Assembly (NCBI GenBank): GCA_965262565.1
Contig: CBDHFQ010000030.1
Location: 98,567 to 162,566, forward strand
DNA length: 64,000 nucleotides
Reading direction: 5' to 3'
From: CBDHFQ01 sp965262565
GTDB taxonomy: Bacteria; Bacteroidota; Bacteroidia; J057
The position numbers and the translations under genes were made by a program. The notes beneath the pieces are model-generated. The model was not told the origin of the DNA, made no database searches, and was given only the letters and a program-made list of their open reading frames with translations. Position 1 is the stretch's first letter; every line of letters begins with the position of its first letter. This document shows, piece after piece, positions 29,183-38,442 of this stretch.

Positions 29183-30465
29183 GGATTTCCTGCAATAACT
29201 TCAATCCAGCGATCCGTAGAATAGTATTTCTGAGCTAGTATAGGAATCTCATCAGCTTCCATTTGGCTGAAAATCTCAAACTTCTTATCCAATAATGGTA
29301 AAGGAATATCGTAAGCAATACTGAATCTTAGGATATTGCCAATCTGAAAGGGCGTTTCTCTTTGGCTAATACTTTGACCTAACAAATAGTTTTTTACCAA
29401 TTGTAATTCATCGGCGCTTACTCCTTCTTGTTGTAATTTCTCTATTTCCTGCTTTATAGCTTCAATGGCAGGTTCCACATATATATTCGCTAAATCACTT
29501 TGAATAAAAAACAGCCCTTGAGTTTTATATCCAATCCATACGGCATAAATGCCATAAGTATATCCCTTTTTCTCTCGGATAGTTTGCATTAAACGAGAGC
29601 CGAAATATCCTCCCAGAATAGTATTTGTGAGGATCATTTTATAAAATTCAGGATGGTATCTGTTTATTCCTAAATGGCCAAGACGAATAGTAGATTGTAC
29701 ACCAGGAACTTCAACTCGACGCTTTATTGATTGTGGCTCAGGAACTGGAGAATTTGCATATGAAACGGGGAGAGGTGTGGAGGAAATTGGAATGTTGCCA
29801 AATTCTTTTTCAAGTACTTCCATTACCTCTGAACTATTAAAATTCCCAACGACAGTAATACAAAAATTTCCGTTGTGTAAATGCTGCTCAAAATAGGAGC
29901 GCAAGTCTTGATGATGAATCATTTCTATCTCTTCTTTACCAGCATGCATTCCATATGGATGATCCTTGCTAAATAGGAGTTGTGAAAAGTTTCGTCTGGC
30001 ATGATAAGATGTTTTTTGAGCTTCAATAGTTAATCTCTCCAGATCTCTAATCTTCATTTGTTGAAACTCTGCTTCCGGAAAAGTGGGAAAGCAAACTACT
30101 TCTTTTAATAAGGGAATTGCCTTGTGTAATTGATGAGTAACTGTAGCTAAATTGAAAGAAATATATTCCTGATCAACATCATAATTAACCCAGGCCCCTA
30201 AGTTATCTAATGCCTGTGAAAGTTCAAGGCTGTTAAAGTTGGTCGTTCCTTCCAGCATATTTTTAGCCGTGTAACTTGCCAAGCCAGCTTTTTTTTGGTA
30301 AGAGATTCCAGATCCAAAGATGACTTTTACCTCTACCACAGGCGTACTTCCATGGGAAAGTTGGTACACTTTTAAACCATTAGATAATTTGTCTGGTGTA
30401 TAGGAAGGCAGTAGTCGATGTGCCAGAGTTTTTGGGGGAGGAGCTACAGTTCTATCCAATATCAT
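29170..30465 (-). CDS. M16 family peptidase, non-catalytic partner
   Basis: A 431-residue M16 protein lacking the zinc motif. Where HxxEH is expected the sequence reads SYTAKNMLEGT. It keeps the R/Y segment GSRLMQTIREKKGYTYGIY at about 290-310, which completes the active site of the partner in heterodimeric M16 enzymes. The catalytic partner is encoded 18 bp upstream on the same strand, so the two almost certainly form a heterodimer. No signal peptide is evident. Confidence 0.88.
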   Translation of the reverse strand: MILDRTVAPPPKTLAHRLLPSYTPDKLSNGLKVYQLSHGSTPVVEVKVIFGSGISYQKKAGLASYTAKNMLEGTTNFNSLELSQALDNLGAWVNYDVDQEYISFNLATVTHQLHKAIPLLKEVVCFPTFPEAEFQQMKIRDLERLTIEAQKTSYHARRNFSQLLFSKDHPYGMHAGKEEIEMIHHQDLRSYFEQHLHNGNFCITVVGNFNSSEVMEVLEKEFGNIPISSTPLPVSYANSPVPEPQSIKRRVEVPGVQSTIRLGHLGINRYHPEFYKMILTNTILGGYFGSRLMQTIREKKGYTYGIYAVWIGYKTQGLFFIQSDLANIYVEPAIEAIKQEIEKLQQEGVSADELQLVKNYLLGQSISQRETPFQIGNILRFSIAYDIPLPLLDKKFEIFSQMEADEIPILAQKYYSTDRWIEVIAGNPHKG

Positions 30466-30483
30466 AACTTATAGAAGTTTCGA

Positions 30484-31722
30484 TTAATTTTGAGGTATAT
30501 AGTATAAGGTAGTGCAATTGTCGGGAGACAAATACGTGTTCACTGCGTTTCTTACTTCGTCCAAAGTGATTTCCTGATATATTTCAGTGGTTTGGTTAAT
30601 TAAATCAGGATTACCGAGGCTATCACTTATGGCAATGGAAATAGCTCTATTTTGTATGCTGATTTTTTGCATCACAAAAGTAGCAGCTAATTTTTGTTTG
30701 ATCCGTTCCAATTCCCCTTCATCAATATGGTATAATTGGTTATAAGCTTCAGTTAAGCCCTCCTCAAAATCAGCTATTTGCTTATTGGCCCCAATCTTTC
30801 CTTCAATTACTATGGCGCCTGGATCGTGTAAACCTAAGGAATAGGCAGCTACTTTCGGAGAAATAGCCCGTTTTTTTACCATATGCTGAAATAGAATAGC
30901 GCTTTTACCATTGGATAATAAGTCTGTTAACAAATCAGCCACATAGTAGGAAGGGTCTGTAAGGGCTGGAATACGGTACATTTTATATACGGCTGGAAAA
31001 GGGATCTCTCCTTTTATTTCAACTTCTCGGGAGGTCCCCAATGCGGGCTCTTGAGGAATATCGTGTTTTTTCAAGGAGCGTTTGGGAATAGGCCCAAACC
31101 ATTTTTCGGCTAATTCCTTCACCTCATTTGTAGTGATATCTCCCGCAACTACCATCGTAGCATTATTTGGTGCATAGAAACCAAAGAAAAAGTCCTTCAC
31201 ATCTTGAAGAGTGGCATTTTCTATATGTGGAATTTCTTTTCCTATGACTGGCCATTGGTAGGGATGAGTATGAAAATGGAGCTTCCTTAAATGAATATGA
31301 GCATCACCATATGGCTGATTAAGATATCGTTGTTTGTATTCCTCTATCACTACGCTTTTTTGTACTTGTAATTTCTCCTCTGAAAATGCAAGCTCTAGCA
31401 TTCTATCTGATTCTAGCCAAAATGCTGTTTCTATTTGATTCGAAGGTAAGCCTGCATAGTAATTAGTAATATCGGAAGTAGTAAAAGCATTATTATATCC
31501 TCCTACTGACTGTAGCGGTTTGTCATAGTGGGGAATATTAATGCTGCCTTCAAACATCAGATGTTCAAACAAATGAGCAAAGCCAGTGCGATGAGGTTCC
31601 TCATCTTTCGCTCCCACATGATATAATATATTAAGAACTACTTTTGGAACAGAATGGTCCTCATGTACAATTACTTTCAAACCATTTTCCAGATGAAATG
31701 TCTCGAATTCAATATTTAGCAT
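30484..31722 (-). CDS. M16 family zinc metallopeptidase, catalytic subunit
   Basis: A 412-residue insulinase-family protease with the inverted zinc motif HLFEH at residues 50-54 and the third ligand Glu in VVIEEYKQR near 127. The N-terminal half is the active domain and the second half (ATMVVAGDIT onward) is the M16_C domain. It works with the inactive subunit encoded just downstream to degrade peptides. It belongs to a tight run with adk and obgE (gaps of 17-18 bp), consistent with one operon. Confidence 0.92.
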   Translation of the reverse strand: MLNIEFETFHLENGLKVIVHEDHSVPKVVLNILYHVGAKDEEPHRTGFAHLFEHLMFEGSINIPHYDKPLQSVGGYNNAFTTSDITNYYAGLPSNQIETAFWLESDRMLELAFSEEKLQVQKSVVIEEYKQRYLNQPYGDAHIHLRKLHFHTHPYQWPVIGKEIPHIENATLQDVKDFFFGFYAPNNATMVVAGDITTNEVKELAEKWFGPIPKRSLKKHDIPQEPALGTSREVEIKGEIPFPAVYKMYRIPALTDPSYYVADLLTDLLSNGKSAILFQHMVKKRAISPKVAAYSLGLHDPGAIVIEGKIGANKQIADFEEGLTEAYNQLYHIDEGELERIKQKLAATFVMQKISIQNRAISIAISDSLGNPDLINQTTEIYQEITLDEVRNAVNTYLSPDNCTTLYYIPQN

Positions 31723-31739
31723 AGATAATCAGCTAAGAA

Positions 31740-32741
31740 TTAAGGAATAATAGATTCTTTTAATAGATGCCAGAGTTTGTCTTTTAATAATTGTATTCCT
31801 TGCTGAGTAATGGACGAAATAAAGATAGGATTTAGTTCTTTAATTTGTGCGGATATTTCTTGTTCTAGTTCGTCATCTATGAGATCGGATTTACTAATAG
31901 CTACACATCGGGGTTTGTAGATTAGATCCTCGTTAAATTGTTTAACTTCCTCCAGCAATATTTCATACTCCACCTTAATATTTTCAGCATCTACAGGTAT
32001 GAGAAATAGAAGCACACTATTTCTCTCAATATGTCTGAGAAATTGATGCCCTAATCCTTTGCCTTTATGTGCCCCTTCAATGATCCCTGGGATATCCGCC
32101 ACAACGAAAGATTGATACCCTCGAAATGGCACAATCCCTAAATTAGGGGTAGTTGTGGTAAAGGGATAATCTCCTATTTTAGGCTTTGCATGGCTTAGGA
32201 CAGAGAGGAGCGTGGATTTTCCTGCATTAGGAAAACCTACTAATCCCACATCGGCCAAAACTTTAAGCTCCAGAATAATAGTTTTTTCTAATGCAGCTTG
32301 TCCAGGGGTGGCAAAGTCAGGTGCCTGACGGGTGGCTGATCTGTAATGCCAATTACCAGTACCACCATTACCCCCTTCTGCCACCACCACTTCTTCTTTA
32401 TCCTCAGTAATTTCCCCAATTATTTCGGAGCTTGAAGCATCAATAGCTGTCGTACCCAAAGGAACTTCTAAAATTTCATCCTTTCCACTTTTTCCACGTC
32501 TTTTAGCTCCCTCACCTGGCTTTCCACTTTCAGCTGTGATATACTTCCGGTATTTTAAATCCAGTAATGTATTTAATTGAGAATTGCCTCTTAAAATGAT
32601 GCTGCCTCCTTTCCCTCCATCTCCGCCATCAGGCCCTCCTTTAGGGACAAACTTTTCTCTCCTCCAGGATACCGCTCCCGGTCCTCCTGCTCCACTCTTG
32701 ACATACAATTTTACATAATCGACAAAAGGATGTGGGGGCAT
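31740..32741 (-). CDS. obgE: GTPase ObgE/CgtA
   Basis: A 333-residue ribosome-associated GTPase. The N-terminal Obg fold is the glycine-rich stretch at about 1-160 (VKSGAGGPGAVSWRREKFVPKGGPDGGDGGKGG). The G domain starts at GFPNAGKST (169-177) and has DIPGIIEGAHKGKGLGHQFL as switch II and AISKSDL as the G4 NKxD equivalent. The C-terminal Obg tail is absent, as in many Bacteroidota. It acts in 50S assembly and stress control. adk is 18 bp upstream. Confidence 0.95.
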   Translation of the reverse strand: MPPHPFVDYVKLYVKSGAGGPGAVSWRREKFVPKGGPDGGDGGKGGSIILRGNSQLNTLLDLKYRKYITAESGKPGEGAKRRGKSGKDEILEVPLGTTAIDASSSEIIGEITEDKEEVVVAEGGNGGTGNWHYRSATRQAPDFATPGQAALEKTIILELKVLADVGLVGFPNAGKSTLLSVLSHAKPKIGDYPFTTTTPNLGIVPFRGYQSFVVADIPGIIEGAHKGKGLGHQFLRHIERNSVLLFLIPVDAENIKVEYEILLEEVKQFNEDLIYKPRCVAISKSDLIDDELEQEISAQIKELNPIFISSITQQGIQLLKDKLWHLLKESIIP

Positions 32742-32759
32742 GTATAAATTGGTTTTGAC

Positions 32760-33344
32760 CTACATGGTTCTAATCTGATGCTTTTCCAGTACTTGGCTAA
32801 TTCTGATAGAAATATCCTCGATAGTACCTAATCCATTTATTTCGTGGAGTTTATCCTGGCCTTCATAAAAGTGGGCAACAGGTAGCGTCTTCTCTTTGTA
32901 TTCTTCAATTCTTTTACGGATGGTAGTTTCATTATCGTCCTTTCTACCACTTTCTTTCCCTCGTTTGATAAGGCGATCTACTAATTCTTGCTCTGACACT
33001 TCTAAACTAATCATGCAAGTAATGGATACATTTTGTTCTTCCATTAATTTGTCTAAGGCTTCTGCTTGAGCAACCGTTCTGGGAAAACCGTCAAATATAA
33101 ATCCTTTTGAGTCCGGGTTGGACGTTAATCTTTTTCTTATTAATTCAATGACTATTTCATCACTGACCAATTTCCCTGAATCCATAATCTCTTTTACTTC
33201 TTCTCCTAATTTAGATCCTGAAGCCCTTTCTGCCCTAAGCATATCTCCTGTAGACAAATGGATTAACTGAAACTTTTCAATCAAAATTTTAGATTGAGTT
33301 CCTTTTCCGGCACCGGGAGGGCCGAATAATACTACGTTTAGCAT
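32760..33344 (-). CDS. adk: Adenylate kinase
   Basis: A 194-residue enzyme that interconverts ATP + AMP with 2 ADP. The P-loop is GPPGAGKGT (residues 8-16). AMP-binding STGDMLRAE and FDGFPRTVAQAEAL are present, and the lid region is short (RLIKRGKESGRKDDNE) without the zinc-binding insert. It is the first gene of the adk-obgE-M16-M16 run on the minus strand. Confidence 0.96.
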   Translation of the reverse strand: MLNVVLFGPPGAGKGTQSKILIEKFQLIHLSTGDMLRAERASGSKLGEEVKEIMDSGKLVSDEIVIELIRKRLTSNPDSKGFIFDGFPRTVAQAEALDKLMEEQNVSITCMISLEVSEQELVDRLIKRGKESGRKDDNETTIRKRIEEYKEKTLPVAHFYEGQDKLHEINGLGTIEDISIRISQVLEKHQIRTM

Positions 33345-33728
33345 GTTAGATGTTGTTTAAAAATGTAATTAACTAATATACGAGGAAACCTTTTATATTA
33401 AAAACCTTTGAAATCTTATCGTATTCAGAATGATGACTTTAATTGAAGAAAGGTAACTAACTCCCATTTTGGTTATACTATCAAAGACGTTATTGGTATA
33501 GATAAGATAAAATGAGAGATGAAAAATGAACAAAATACATGCTTATCTAACTTTTTTGATAGAAAATGCTCCAATGAGTAGACCTTTTTACCTCTTTAAG
33601 CATCTATGTTAGAAAGGAGAGTATCTGTCAATTGTGGTTTGAAACAAAAGACTCAATTTGTTTGCAGCGTTTTCCGACAAAGTAATGTCTTTAATATTAG
33701 CAGGAAAGAAATTTTAGAAATCATTGCC
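33345..33728. other. 384-bp intergenic region between divergent adk and the DUF5694 gene
   Basis: AT-rich sequence. It must hold the promoter of the adk operon, but no exact TAnnTTTG box was found on either strand. The plus-strand reading frame is open from 33606, but that 41-codon extension has no signal-peptide character and is judged non-coding. Confidence 0.4.
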
Positions 33729-34517
33729 ATGAAACCTAGAGTAATATTTGCAAGTTTTTGGATATTTTCCATATTGATATGGAGTATTCCACTTTCGGCT
33801 CAGAAAAAACCTGTAAAATTGATGGTACTAGGCAGCCACTATTTTTCGCATGAGGTATTTGAGCCTGCTAAGCAGATGGAATTAGAGCAGTTAGTAGAAA
33901 CATTCGCTTATTTTCAACCTACCAAAATTTTAACGGAAGTTCCTTTTCAGGGAGAGGAGCAATTAAGGAAGAGATATTCAGCTTATCTTAGAGGAAGTTA
34001 TTATTTGAATAGTTCTCCAGGCGAACAAATTGGGTTCCGTTTAGCAAAAAGATTAGGGTTGAATACCGTTTATGGAATTGATACTTCTAGCCCTTACGAT
34101 CAGGAAAGTGCCATTCAATATGCAGTAAACCTTGGTCTCAACCATTATGTAGATAGAATGAGAAGTCTCGGAAGAAATATTGCACAAGCGAAGCAGCAAC
34201 ATTCGCAATCAGAATCTATTACTCATTATCTTCAGTATTTGAATAATCCCAGCATATTAATGGAGGAGCATAACGCTTATGCCCAACTTTTTGAAGAAAT
34301 GAGAAGGCAACATCCAGAATTAGGGACCAGAATGTTCGAGGATTGGTACAGGCATCATAGACACATTCTCCACCAATTAGACATGCTTCCAAAGAATTAT
34401 GGCGACCGTATCTTATTAATTGTAGACTCGCATTTAGTACCCATCCTTAGAGAACTTGTAAGGGGAGATATCACCTATCAATGGGTAGATATTTATGAAT
34501 ACCTGAAGGTTCAGTAA
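33729..34517 (+). CDS. Exported DUF5694 domain protein
   Basis: The start at 33729 is chosen because it gives a signal peptide (MKPRVIFASFWIFSILIWS, ending PLSAQ). The mature protein of about 240 residues opens with KLMVLGSHYFSH, then TKILTEVPFQGEEQL and RLAKRLGLNTVYGID, and ends RILLIVDSHLVPILREL. This matches DUF5694. The GxxH...E...H layout is reminiscent of the TIKI/TraB/EreA-ChaN-like hydrolase superfamily, an inference at fold level only. A terminator follows. The next gene may have the same fold. Confidence 0.75.
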   Translation: MKPRVIFASFWIFSILIWSIPLSAQKKPVKLMVLGSHYFSHEVFEPAKQMELEQLVETFAYFQPTKILTEVPFQGEEQLRKRYSAYLRGSYYLNSSPGEQIGFRLAKRLGLNTVYGIDTSSPYDQESAIQYAVNLGLNHYVDRMRSLGRNIAQAKQQHSQSESITHYLQYLNNPSILMEEHNAYAQLFEEMRRQHPELGTRMFEDWYRHHRHILHQLDMLPKNYGDRILLIVDSHLVPILRELVRGDITYQWVDIYEYLKVQ

Positions 34518-34540
34518 CATATTAGTAACATAAGAGAATG

Positions 34541-34576
34541 AATGCTTCCCGATACATATTGGGGAGTATTTTTTTT
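34541..34576 (+). terminator. Intrinsic terminator after the DUF5694 gene
   Basis: AATGCTTCCC (34541-34550) pairs with GGGGAGTATT (34561-34570) over 10 bp (two G-U), with a 10-nt loop and a run of six T directly after. Confidence 0.85.
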
Positions 34577-34779
34577 GGTGGATTTGTTGGGGCCAATGTA
34601 CAAGATGTTGTAGGTATAAGTATATTTCTTCAAGAGATATGTTCCTAAACCAAATAGAGACAGTTTATTTTTAAGTGATAATTTTTGCTCTAAAAATAAC
34701 CATACCTGGAAATAAAATAAACTGATATAGTCATGAGTAGCAGAGCTGCCTCCTTCTTTTTTTTGCCATAGGTAGGCAG

Positions 34780-34787
34780 TATCTTTG
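34780..34787 (+). promoter_or_regulatory. Candidate -7 box TATCTTTG
   Basis: An exact TAnnTTTG match 20 nt upstream of the ATG at 34808. A TTTTG lies about 15 nt upstream of it, closer than the usual 19, so the -33 partner is uncertain. Confidence 0.45.
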
Positions 34788-34807
34788 GAAGATTATTTTT
34801 AAAAGAT

Positions 34808-36043
34808 ATGAGAAAAATATTCATTGGACTTTTAGCTGTATGCATGGTGAAAATTGCAGGTGGTCAAGCCCTTTCAGACTTAGTCGAGAAACATACATAT
34901 CCTCTAAGGGTAGAAGAAGGTAAATTAAGAGGGCAGGGCGGGGAATTATTGTTGTTTGAAGCTACTAAGGCTGAAATATTAATTATAGGTGAGGAAGAAG
35001 GAGTGGCAGATATCCCGGAAATTATTTGGTCAATTTATCAGCATGCCTATAAAATTGGACTTAAGTTTGATCATGTTGCCCTGAATATAAGCCCCTTTTT
35101 GGCACAATGGCTTCAAGAAACCGCCCTGGAAGCAAATGCCACAGAAATACTTAAAAATTATTTTGAAGAACATAGAGGAGAAATTCCTTATCTCGAACTC
35201 GCAGTAGAAACAGCATTAATAGAAAGTGTACTCGAAACGGCCTCCTCAGATGCGAATGTTCTATGGGGATTGGCGCCAGAAAATATCCTGGGTGCCAGAG
35301 CCGTATTGGAAAGATTAAAGGTAATCGCTCCAGATAAAAATACTGAAAAATTAATTGATAGATTCTTAGTGGATGCTGAGAAAGACCGAGAAGAATTGTT
35401 TGAGAAGCAGGATACGAGTTCTATCTTCTTTTTTTCGACCAATATAGAGGCCCTTGAGAAATTAAAAGAGACATATGAAGAAGATAAGGAAGGCATACGA
35501 CTGATAAATGAGCTGATAAAGGCGCAGGATATATTGTTGGCTTCCAGAAATCAATCTTTAAGAGAGGTGTATCAAAAATCGGCTCAAGTGATGAAAGACA
35601 ATTTTCGTTACTATTATGACCAAGTAAGGTCTTCTCAGGTAAATCTTCCACGGGTAATTGTGAAATTACCTTATGAACATGCCTTTAATGGAACTTATTC
35701 CAGATCAAAAATAAATACTCCGGGGAGCTATTTTGTTAATCAAGCTAAAACGAATAATCAGAAATCTTTTAATATGCTTGTTATTGCTGGAACTCAGGAT
35801 TCCGTTTCGATGTGGACTAAAACAAATGCTTATAAGGTAATACCAGGAATAGCCGGACAAGAATGGTTTCAACCTCTGATCCAGCACCTGCCTTCAGAAG
35901 GCTTTTCGCTTATTAATTTTTCTGCTGTTAGAGATAAGATAGATCCTATAAGAGCCAGACTAGATGATCAATTGGTCAAAGTGTTAGAAGAATATGATGT
36001 GTTATTAGTGGTAGGAGGAAGCCATCCTGCAACCTATCATTAG
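34808..36043 (+). CDS. Exported protein of unknown function, possible EreA/ChaN-like fold
   Basis: A 411-residue protein with a signal peptide (MRKIFIGLLAVCMVKIAGG). Not firmly recognised. The start of the mature domain, AEILIIGEEEGVADIPEIIWSI, resembles the GE-x-H-x-x-x-E opening of erythromycin-esterase/ChaN-like proteins, but the usual His is replaced. The middle is strongly helical and acidic (about 180-260), and it ends in YDVLLVVGGSHPATYH with a terminal His. Because it follows a DUF5694 gene of similar layout, the two may be paralogues of one superfamily (inference). Confidence 0.55.
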   Translation: MRKIFIGLLAVCMVKIAGGQALSDLVEKHTYPLRVEEGKLRGQGGELLLFEATKAEILIIGEEEGVADIPEIIWSIYQHAYKIGLKFDHVALNISPFLAQWLQETALEANATEILKNYFEEHRGEIPYLELAVETALIESVLETASSDANVLWGLAPENILGARAVLERLKVIAPDKNTEKLIDRFLVDAEKDREELFEKQDTSSIFFFSTNIEALEKLKETYEEDKEGIRLINELIKAQDILLASRNQSLREVYQKSAQVMKDNFRYYYDQVRSSQVNLPRVIVKLPYEHAFNGTYSRSKINTPGSYFVNQAKTNNQKSFNMLVIAGTQDSVSMWTKTNAYKVIPGIAGQEWFQPLIQHLPSEGFSLINFSAVRDKIDPIRARLDDQLVKVLEEYDVLLVVGGSHPATYH

Positions 36044-36078
36044 TTACAGGAATGATTCTGAATCAGACATAAATTTAA

Positions 36079-36408
36079 TTATTCTCGTATTCTTACAGCT
36101 GTTCCATAAGCAAGTATCTCTGAGATACCGCCTGATACTGCTGATGTAGTGAATCGAACATTCAACACTGCATTTGCTCCAAGCCTGCCAGCATCATCTA
36201 ACATTCTTTGCAGTGCTTGCTCTCTGGCAAGCATCAGTAGTTTTGTATATTCAGGTACCTCCCCCCCAACTAATACTCTAAATGCAGCTGTCAGGTGTCT
36301 TCCGACGTGGCGTGTACGAGTAGTACTTCCCCTGGCTAATCCAATTACTTCAATAATTTGTTTCCCAGGAAAGTCGGGAGTATTTAAAATAATAATCTCT
36401 TTTTCCAT
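36079..36408 (-). CDS. YbjQ family protein
   Basis: A 109-residue cytosolic protein of the YbjQ/DUF74 family, with IEVIGLARGSTTRTRHVGRH near 20-40, AREQALQRMLDDAGRLGANAVLNVRF near 64-90 and a C-terminal YGTAVRI strand. The family forms pentameric rings and is often called heavy-metal-binding, without proof. It is convergent with the gene to its left and lies upstream-adjacent to diacylglycerol kinase. Confidence 0.9.
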   Translation of the reverse strand: MEKEIIILNTPDFPGKQIIEVIGLARGSTTRTRHVGRHLTAAFRVLVGGEVPEYTKLLMLAREQALQRMLDDAGRLGANAVLNVRFTTSAVSGGISEILAYGTAVRIRE

Positions 36409-36502
36409 GTGAGCTCAACTTTCTGTTGTTAGCTCGTAAAAAAATAAATAATGGATAAATAGCCATATGTTATGGCTAATAAATCATCTACTGGAGAGAT
36501 AA

Positions 36503-36940
36503 TTAGATGAACAGGGCAACTAATTTAGGAATATAAATGATGCCCCAAACAAATCCGCATATGATGACGCTTATAAGTACAGCTCCGGCCGCTACATCTT
36601 TTGCTTTTCCAGCTAAGTGGTGAAATTCTGGACAGGCTAAATCCACTACAAACTCTACAGCTGTATTGATTGCTTCTGCAGCCAATACCATAGCTATACA
36701 AAGGATGATGAAGCACCATTCTATAGAGGAAAGTTGTAACCAAAACCCTAATCCAACGATGATAGCTGTGGCTAATATATGTAATTGGGCATTCGCCTGT
36801 GTTTTGAAAACAATAGCTATTCCACGAAAGGCACAGATAAAGCTGTTTGCGCGTCTGAGGAGATAAGTTCTCATCGGTGATTTACCGCTTAAGGTTGCTT
36901 TATTATTCAACGGTGTTTTGTTATCAAGAATCAATGCCAT
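36503..36940 (-). CDS. dgkA: Diacylglycerol/undecaprenol kinase (DgkA family)
   Basis: A 145-residue membrane protein with three helices and the family core FRGIAIVFKTQANAQLH, AAEAINTAVEFVVDLACPEFHHLAGKAKDVAAGAVL. The conserved E-x-x-N-T-A-x-E and K-D-x-x-A-x-A motifs are present. It phosphorylates diacylglycerol or undecaprenol at the inner membrane, and the sequence does not settle which. Extra N-terminal residues before the core might be trimmed by starting at the in-frame ATG at 36874. Confidence 0.88.
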   Translation of the reverse strand: MALILDNKTPLNNKATLSGKSPMRTYLLRRANSFICAFRGIAIVFKTQANAQLHILATAIIVGLGFWLQLSSIEWCFIILCIAMVLAAEAINTAVEFVVDLACPEFHHLAGKAKDVAAGAVLISVIICGFVWGIIYIPKLVALFI

Positions 36941-37457
36941 GATAATAAATCTTAACAGTTAAATTTGATGTTTGATTAATCTTTTTAAAAAAAGACGCGA
37001 ATAGTTGCCCTCTTGACACTTGTTAATAGCTTTATATCTTCAATTGATACCACCTTTCAGAACAATTTACTTTACGAATGGTGAATGTTACTGAAGATGC
37101 CTCGAAATTATAAAAAAGAATTGGTTCATTCCGATCCCTTTTACCACCTGATACAATTCGAGAAAGTATGGTAAATTTTCGGGTCTCTATGGTAATATCC
37201 TTACCTTTTATGTGTTAGAAGAATGGCTGTTTTATCTTAGATTTAAGATAATAGGCTGAAAATGAAAGCTTAATGCTAAAAAAAAGAAAAGTAAACCAAT
37301 CATCTTGACGTCTTTTAAAACATTAAATATGACAGAATAAACAGATTAAATTTAACTGTGATTCTGTATATCCTTACTTTCTTCTTTAAAGCTAACACCT
37401 GAGCAATAATTACTGAAGGGAATGAAAGAATATTAGGGAGATAAATTAATCGATGGT
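36941..37457. other. 517-bp intergenic region
   Basis: AT-rich, with stops in all frames, lying between the minus-strand genes for the lytic transglycosylase and DgkA. No tRNA, clear terminator or exact TAnnTTTG box was noticed. I see nothing definite in it. Confidence 0.4.
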
Positions 37458-38252
37458 TCACATTGCTGCATCTGTTTGGATTAAATAAGCAGAAGGGAAC
37501 ATTTTTTTCATTCGCTTTTCAAGGTCCGATACAGTAATAATGCCATCTCGGTTTTCATCTAACCCGCTATTTTGTTTATAAGCTTTTGAAGGTTTAAAGA
37601 AAAGCCCGTAGCAAAAATCCTGATGTCTGGCTTTAGGATACAATATGCTTAAATACAAATCAGTTAAACTGGTGAATTCGCCATATCTCTCCCGTTGTAG
37701 CTGTAGGTAAAGGTATACATATTCCAATTGATGAATGGCTGGCATCCGCTTAAGCCGTTCAGTAGAGACTTGTAATTCTGCAGCTGTGGTAGGCATAAAC
37801 TGTATAAGACCTACTGCACCACTTCCTTTAAAGTTCAATACACTGGGATCAAATTTCGACTCGTGATAGATGACTGACATGAGCCATTCGGGAGGAATTC
37901 GTAGCATTCTGGATATTTCCTTGATTTTGTTTTCAAATTGATCGATATCAAGAATGTGAGTTGCTGCTTTATCAATTAAATATAAAGTAGAGACAGGCTT
38001 CTTTGCAGTTACTTCTGGTATTTTTTTAGAAAATAAACTACTTGCACTAAATAAATGTGGATTCCAGATCCTATGAGTCAAAACATTAGAAATTAGAATA
38101 AAAAAGAGCATTACCAGCCATCTTGCAGCCAGACGTCCTGCATGTGGAATGGGTAACATGACATATCTCTGTGGTTCCCGCATCTCAGATTGAGCGAACC
38201 TCTTTCCTCTCATAATTGAATAATTGAACAGTCCGATAGATATAACTTTCAA
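37458..38252 (-). CDS. Lytic transglycosylase (SLT) with C-terminal EF-hand-like loop
   Basis: A 264-residue protein with one N-terminal membrane anchor (LAARWLVMLFFILISNVLT, about 41-60). The SLT domain spans about 100-200, with the catalytic Glu131 in IYHESKFDPSVLN and the GAVGLIQFMPTTAAEL motif after it. It would cleave peptidoglycan from the periplasmic side. Near the C-terminus, LDENRDGIITVSDLE forms a near-canonical EF-hand loop (Asp/Asn/Asp at 1, 3, 5), suggesting calcium control. A shorter start at the ATG at 38213 is possible. Confidence 0.85.
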   Translation of the reverse strand: MKVISIGLFNYSIMRGKRFAQSEMREPQRYVMLPIPHAGRLAARWLVMLFFILISNVLTHRIWNPHLFSASSLFSKKIPEVTAKKPVSTLYLIDKAATHILDIDQFENKIKEISRMLRIPPEWLMSVIYHESKFDPSVLNFKGSGAVGLIQFMPTTAAELQVSTERLKRMPAIHQLEYVYLYLQLQRERYGEFTSLTDLYLSILYPKARHQDFCYGLFFKPSKAYKQNSGLDENRDGIITVSDLEKRMKKMFPSAYLIQTDAAM

Positions 38253-38340
38253 TATAAATTTACTAAATAATTTTGCTTTATACCAAAATTTTGATCCATT
38301 TTATTTTAAAATACTAATTTTAATAGTTTTTTGAGTAAAT

Positions 38341-38371
38341 ATAAAGGAGTACACAGAAATTAGTGTACTCC
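38341..38371 (-). terminator. Intrinsic terminator after the iron-sulfur operon
   Basis: GGAGTACAC (38346-38354) and GTGTACTCC (38363-38371) form a perfect 9-bp stem with an 8-nt loop. On the minus strand TTTATATTTA follows. It is about 70 bp beyond the stop at 38443. Confidence 0.75.
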
Positions 38372-38442
38372 CTCTTTGGCAGTAGTTAGGATATGTGTTT
38401 CTTTATTGAGATTTGAAGTAAATGATATGTAGGATTTTATGA

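Noticed and set aside
33606..33728. A 41-codon N-terminal extension of the DUF5694 protein
   Set aside because: The internal ATG at 33729 begins a clear signal peptide, which would be buried in the longer form.
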